64,000 bases of DNA, taken from Lineus longissimus. Its lineage: Eukaryota; Nemertea; Pilidiophora; Heteronemertea; Lineidae. Shown here one piece after another: positions 63,465 to 64,000 of this stretch. A program made the translations under genes and the position numbers. The DNA lies in NCBI RefSeq assembly GCF_910592395.1, contig NC_088312.1, positions 22,327,292-22,391,291 on the forward strand, given 5' to 3'. The stretch's first letter is position 1. Every line of letters starts with the position of its first letter. The notes under the pieces were generated by a model. That model had not been told where the DNA came from and made no database searches. It worked only from the letters and a program-made list of their open reading frames with translations.

Positions 63465-63913
63465 ACGTATGGATCACGCCCCACTGATGTCTCTGAACGG
63501 TTGAAATGTCCGCTGTGTGAAAAAGTTTCCTTTCAAAATCACATCTGAATGCTCACCCCTGCATCCAGTCGGGACAAAAACTTGTCTTCCGATGTTCGTT
63601 CTGTCCGATGACATTCTCCTTGCGGCATAATTTACAGCGTCATGTTCGTATTCACACTGGAGAAAAACCATTCAAATGTTCATTTTGTGATAAAGGTTTC
63701 ACACAAAAAACGCATAAGATCTTACACGAACGGAGTCATACCGGGGAGACACCTTTTGTTTGTCCAATTTGTAAGAAGGGCTTCAAGATCAAGCAGATAA
63801 TGAGGACCCATATGATCATTCATCATAGAGCAGAAGGTGCGAACGCATTTCTTAATTTTAGCCAATTTTTCTCTTGGTCTGATTTTTTGAATGGGTGGAA
63901 CTTGCCTGTTTAG
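63465..63913 (+). pseudogene. Locus B terminal cassette 3: C2H2 fingers, frame broken
   Basis: TTCCAG acceptor and phase-0 opening TYGSRPTDVSERLKCPLCEK, as in the other cassettes, but the frame meets a stop at 63546-63548. A one-base shift at the A run near 63535-63538 would carry it into the frame that contains three good fingers: FRCSFCPMTFSLRHNLQRHV, FKCSFCDKGFTQKTHKILHE and FVCPICKKGFKIKQIMRTHM with TGEKP and TGETP linkers, stop at 63911-63913. Either the cassette has decayed recently, the assembly lacks one A, or a different acceptor is used inside the exon. The fingers themselves show no other damage. Confidence 0.6.
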
Positions 63914-64000
63914 AGTGGCTTATTGGAAACACCAGTGCCTAGTCCCACATTCAATTCCCACCCATGCTCTTATCAACCCTCTCTTCAAAAGCTTAGGTTT

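Overview
The window is animal nuclear DNA: every recognisable gene is interrupted by GT-AG introns, AATAAA signals follow several stops, and the orthologues found (IST1, NDUFB4, CDK8, PFN4, FAM228B, C2H2 zinc-finger genes) are bilaterian. Frequent acatgta-type words, short MITEs, a tRNA-derived SINE, a Tc1 element and many minisatellites suit a marine invertebrate (invertebrate deuterostome or lophotrochozoan). I cannot place it more closely. All gene models were assembled by eye from splice sites, phase and homology, without transcript support.

Layout. 0.3-4.6 kb: two divergent tandem copies of a two-exon secreted Gly-rich precursor gene on the minus strand (signal-peptide exon plus a long exon with dibasic sites and CxxC pairs), with an inverted partial third copy between them. 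I do not recognise this family. 5.9-6.4 kb: a 58-bp minisatellite apparently grown from a dispersed repeat. 7.5-10.9 kb: IST1 (minus) and NDUFB4 (plus) head to head. 12.8-18.6 kb: CDK8 (minus, 13 coding exons), whose terminal codons and stop lie inside the first units of a 50-bp minisatellite that fills its 3' UTR. 20.2-22.0 kb: profilin-4 (minus). 22.7-24.3 kb: a Tc1/mariner DD34E element with roughly 200-bp inverted repeats and one frameshift. 25.5-28.1 kb: candidate minus-strand exons of unknown identity. 29.3-39.9 kb: FAM228B-like gene (plus); PFN4 and FAM228B are also neighbours in human, so this looks like old microsynteny. Its introns hold a SINE and several fold-back elements. 42.4-43.3 kb: a 59-bp minisatellite with higher-order structure.

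44.8 kb to the end: two paralogous loci, A and B. Each begins with two shared exons (a long coiled-coil exon, then a Ser/Thr/Pro-rich exon with a SUMO-interaction-like motif) and is followed by a series of terminal exons, each starting at a phase-0 acceptor and carrying its own stop. Locus A has five such cassettes (one piggyBac-type Cys-rich domain, four C2H2 arrays); locus B has three C2H2 cassettes in view, one with a broken frame. This predicts a family of proteins with one N-terminus and exchangeable DNA-binding C-termini, analogous in layout to Drosophila lola or mod(mdg4) but with a different N-terminal domain. It is the most interesting system in the window.
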